Origin: Flavobacteriaceae bacterium
GTDB taxonomy: Bacteria; Bacteroidota; Bacteroidia; Flavobacteriales; Flavobacteriaceae
Direction of reading: 5' to 3'
DNA length: 64,000 bases
Assembly (NCBI GenBank): GCA_013214065.1
Contig: JABSPK010000006.1
Span: 62,001-126,000 of the forward strand
Under the pieces are notes generated by a model. It saw nothing but the letters and a program-made list of their open reading frames with translations, had not been told where the DNA came from and searched no databases. Both the position numbers and the translations under genes were made by a program. Position 1 is the stretch's first letter. Each line of letters starts with the position of its first letter. This document shows, in pieces, positions 61,910 through 64,000 of this stretch.

Positions 61910-62772
61910 TAGAATAGGGCCACCAAGATAATACTGATTACGGCCAACACGATCCCGATCCAATTGCTTTTTATCATACGTTCTTTGAACAGCACGATAC
62001 CCAACAAGGTCGAACACATGACAATGGCCACATTGTTCAAAGTGAAAATCGCGGCACTGGGCCAGCGGTCGTTTTGCAATGCCCGCAACAAGAAGAATAT
62101 GGAAAAGTAATTCGGTACCCCCAATGCGATACCTCCCAAAATGTTTTTACCATTGAACTTGAGCGGTTGTTGGACTGCCCTAATCATAATGAACACCAAG
62201 CCGGTGCAAGCAGCGGCCGCGAAAACCGTGGCCGAAAATAAGGGAAACTCCGCTTCCGATAAATGCCCTTGCTGAAAATACTTGATGGCCGTATCGATCG
62301 CACCAGATCCCAAAAAGACCAAAACGGGCAAGACGAGGGTCGCTTTTGAAAAGGTGGGACTACCTTCTTTGACGGAAGCGAAATAGACGGCTGCCAAGGC
62401 CATAAGAATACCGCAGACCTTGAAGAACGATAGCTGTTCACCATAAATGAAAACCCCGAACAAAACCGGGAGCACCAGCGACATTTTGGTGGCAACGGAG
62501 GCAACGGAAACACCCGCCTGTTGGGAAGTTTTCGCCATGATATTGAATACCAAGATGAACAATACCCCAAGCCCCAAAGTACCTAGAAACCATGACGAAT
62601 CCGTGATGCCGTCGAAGGGGATGGGTGCTGCATAGAACAAGACTCCCGTCAAACAGGCCACCATGTAATTGACGATTATGGCATATAGGGTTTGGATGCG
62701 ATATACCTCGAACAATTTAAAAATGACGAAAATCAGGCTGGAACAAAGGACGCTGAGCGCTAAATCAAACAT
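61909..62772 (-). CDS. EamA/DMT-type transporter
   Basis: 287 residues with ten hydrophobic segments in two repeats, the drug/metabolite transporter layout. Repeat 1 includes VLFILVFNIMAKTSQQAGVSVASVATKMSLVLPVLFGVFIYGEQLSFFKVCGI. Repeat 2 includes GVPNYFSIFFLLRALQNDRWPSAAIFTLNNVAIVMCSTLLGIVLFKERM. It is an inner-membrane exporter or importer of a small metabolite, unidentified. It overlaps yigZ by 1 nt and the HAD hydrolase gene by 8 nt, so the three are co-transcribed. Confidence 0.92.
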   Translation of the reverse strand: MFDLALSVLCSSLIFVIFKLFEVYRIQTLYAIIVNYMVACLTGVLFYAAPIPFDGITDSSWFLGTLGLGVLFILVFNIMAKTSQQAGVSVASVATKMSLVLPVLFGVFIYGEQLSFFKVCGILMALAAVYFASVKEGSPTFSKATLVLPVLVFLGSGAIDTAIKYFQQGHLSEAEFPLFSATVFAAAACTGLVFIMIRAVQQPLKFNGKNILGGIALGVPNYFSIFFLLRALQNDRWPSAAIFTLNNVAIVMCSTLLGIVLFKERMIKSNWIGIVLAVISIILVALF

Positions 62773-63373
62773 CGAACCGCGCTTTAAGTTGGGTGACCTC
62801 TTCCTGTCCTACTTGAAGGTTCCACACCTGCAGGCCCAATTGCGAAGCCGTGTCCGTATTGTCTTTCGAATCATCAATGAACAGGGTTTCCTGCACCTCG
62901 AGCTGTTGCTCTTGCACAACGAATTCGAATATCTCGGCATCGGGTTTGCGCATGCCCATCTCATAGGAGAGGTAGAAAAATTCGAAACAATTCTTAAAGC
63001 GCTCGAATTTTGCCCTACCCATACGTTCTTTGACGCATTCGATATGGATGTCATTGGTATTGCTCAACAAAAACAGCCGATGTTGCCCGGCTTCGGCCAA
63101 GTCCACTATAAAATCGAGGCGATGATCCGGAAAGTCCTTTAAAATGGAGTTCCAGCCCGTAATCAGTTCCTCTTTGGTGGCGTTGGGGAAAAATCCATGC
63201 ATGCGCTCTAAGAACACCGCTGTTGATACCAAACCTTTTTCATAGGTATTGAACAAGTCCTGTTGGGCTGCCGTGGGGCTATCATACCCAAAATGCTTTA
63301 GCATGCGCAACGTTGCCGGTTTGTCTAAATCGATGAATATATCACCGAAATCAAAGATGATGTTCCTGATCAT
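62765..63373 (-). CDS. HAD superfamily hydrolase (YihX-like)
   Basis: 202 residues. Motif I is degenerate: FDFGDIFIDLD has Asp-x-Gly where most HAD hydrolases have Asp-x-Asp, as in the YihX-like subgroup. Motif II is FLLSNTND, the Lys is in YEMGMRKPDAEIF, and motif IV is LFIDDSKDN. A helical cap (about 15-80) is present. It is a probable phosphatase for a sugar phosphate such as alpha-glucose-1-phosphate. The gene overlaps ribD by 23 nt and EamA by 8 nt. Confidence 0.9.
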   Translation of the reverse strand: MIRNIIFDFGDIFIDLDKPATLRMLKHFGYDSPTAAQQDLFNTYEKGLVSTAVFLERMHGFFPNATKEELITGWNSILKDFPDHRLDFIVDLAEAGQHRLFLLSNTNDIHIECVKERMGRAKFERFKNCFEFFYLSYEMGMRKPDAEIFEFVVQEQQLEVQETLFIDDSKDNTDTASQLGLQVWNLQVGQEEVTQLKARFDV

Positions 63374-64000
63374 TGGTCAATACGGTTAGTCGGTCTTGTT
63401 TTAAGTCCGTTTCTACATGTACGGACCCTATAATTTTTGGGGAAGGCTTCCCGGAATGGAAAAGCACCGGACCCCTGAAAATCCGGGCTTCATCCCATAA
63501 ACCAAGCGAAAGGAAACTTTGAAGCGTACTTGCCCCGCCTTCTACGATGAGGCTATGCAGTTCCAGTTTCCAAAGTTCGGTACAAAGGTTGGGTATGAAT
63601 TCCGAATCGAAAGCCATTTTTTTGAATTGGGTACGGTCTGTCGAACGATCGGTTTGTTTTTCGGTGAAGATCAACGTACGGACTGAATCATCGAAAATAT
63701 GTGATGCCGTCGGCACCCGTAACTGGCGGTCTAAACCGATTCGAACGGGCGATTGCCCAGCTACATTGCGTACATCGAGCTTTGGGTCGTCATCGATTAA
63801 GGTCTGGGTACCCACCAAGATGGCTTGTTCTTCATGCCGCCATTGGTGCACCCATTGCCGAGACAAACTATTGGTAATCCAAATCGGGCGACGTTCCGTG
63901 TCCTTAAGGTTGCGATCGGGCACCAGAAAACCATCTTGGCTTTCGGCCCATTTTAGGATGATATAAGGACGTCTTTTTTCAAAAGCCGTCAGAAACCGCC
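63351..64000 (-). CDS. ribD: Riboflavin biosynthesis protein RibD, reductase domain, 5' part cut by window edge
   Basis: The reading frame is open to the window edge and covers about 215 C-terminal codons. The internal GTG at 63923 is not a real start. Visible motifs: RPYIILKWAESQDGFL (entry to the reductase domain), ITNSLSRQWVHQWRHEEQAILVGTQTLIDDDPKLDVR, the NADPH-site SPVRIGLDRQLRVP, and SLIVEGGASTLQSFLSLGLWDEARIF. This is the 5-amino-6-(5-phosphoribosylamino)uracil reductase half. The cytidine-deaminase half lies beyond position 64000. It overlaps the HAD hydrolase gene by 23 nt. Confidence 0.92.
   Translation of the reverse strand, partial: RFLTAFEKRRPYIILKWAESQDGFLVPDRNLKDTERRPIWITNSLSRQWVHQWRHEEQAILVGTQTLIDDDPKLDVRNVAGQSPVRIGLDRQLRVPTASHIFDDSVRTLIFTEKQTDRSTDRTQFKKMAFDSEFIPNLCTELWKLELHSLIVEGGASTLQSFLSLGLWDEARIFRGPVLFHSGKPSPKIIGSVHVETDLKQDRLTVLTNDQEHHL

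Noticed and set aside
61304-62017. N-terminally extended YigZ starting at 62017
   Set aside because: The extension lies inside the EamA gene and has no conserved content; the ATG at 61909 gives the standard length.

Overview
The window looks like a chromosome segment of a marine member of the Flavobacteriaceae (Bacteroidetes) with mid-range GC content. Three things support this. Most genes have weak or no Shine-Dalgarno sequences, and many lie behind the Bacteroidetes-type -7 element TAnnTTTG. The protein families are typical of the group: SusC/Oar-like TonB-dependent receptors with a carboxypeptidase-regulatory domain, DUF4249, DUF4252, DUF4294 and DUF6095 proteins, an E. coli-type PurB, monomeric isocitrate dehydrogenase and an N-terminally extended GAPDH. 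The gene order is also flavobacterial, for example rpsF-rpsR-rplI and dnaA next to a LMW tyrosine phosphatase. No IS element, prophage, CRISPR array, rRNA or tRNA gene was recognised. It reads as core chromosome with some accessory uptake and catabolic modules.

Layout. 0-2.5 kb: cobalamin locus, with a truncated BtuF-like lipoprotein divergent from a B12 riboswitch and a BtuB-type receptor. 2.5-7 kb: S41 protease lipoprotein, then an ECF sigma factor, a membrane anti-sigma-like protein and three DUF4252 paralogues. 7-18.3 kb: housekeeping genes (MscS channel, PurB, sirtuin, TrmH, GH13 amylase lipoprotein, DEAD-box helicase, RdgB). 18.4-26.6 kb: a phosphoserine phosphatase/phosphoglycerate dehydrogenase fusion, a PilJ-domain membrane protein, RlmH, NadC, YihY, DUF2147, PriA. 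26.6-36.6 kb: LytTR regulator, ribosomal operon S6-S18-L9, an Oar-like receptor, HisS, NUDIX, M42 peptidase, DUF4294 and DUF6095.

36.7-42.4 kb holds a tight four-gene operon: a sodium/solute symporter, a GH13_18 sugar phosphorylase, a glycerate kinase and a GntP permease. The combination fits catabolism of the compatible solute glucosylglycerate, because the phosphorylase would release glucose-1-phosphate and D-glycerate and the kinase would take the glycerate into glycolysis. 42.4-46.5 kb: two tandem DUF4249 lipoproteins with their TonB receptor. 46.7-54.8 kb, all on the minus strand: Icd, a 0.6 kb non-coding stretch with signs of an unannotated RNA, L19, TrmD, GNAT, a coiled-coil membrane protein, GAPDH and a DegP-like protease. 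54.9-58.1 kb: DapF, GNAT, MltG and a lysozyme-like protein, a peptidoglycan cluster. 58.1-64 kb: RsmI-like methylase, LMW phosphatase, DnaA, thioesterase, YigZ, EamA, a HAD hydrolase and a RibD truncated by the window edge.

TAnnTTTG elements sit only 4-5 nt before the start codons of the BtuF-like, sirtuin and DapF genes, which suggests leaderless mRNAs. All functional statements are read from sequence and family knowledge. No database search was run.
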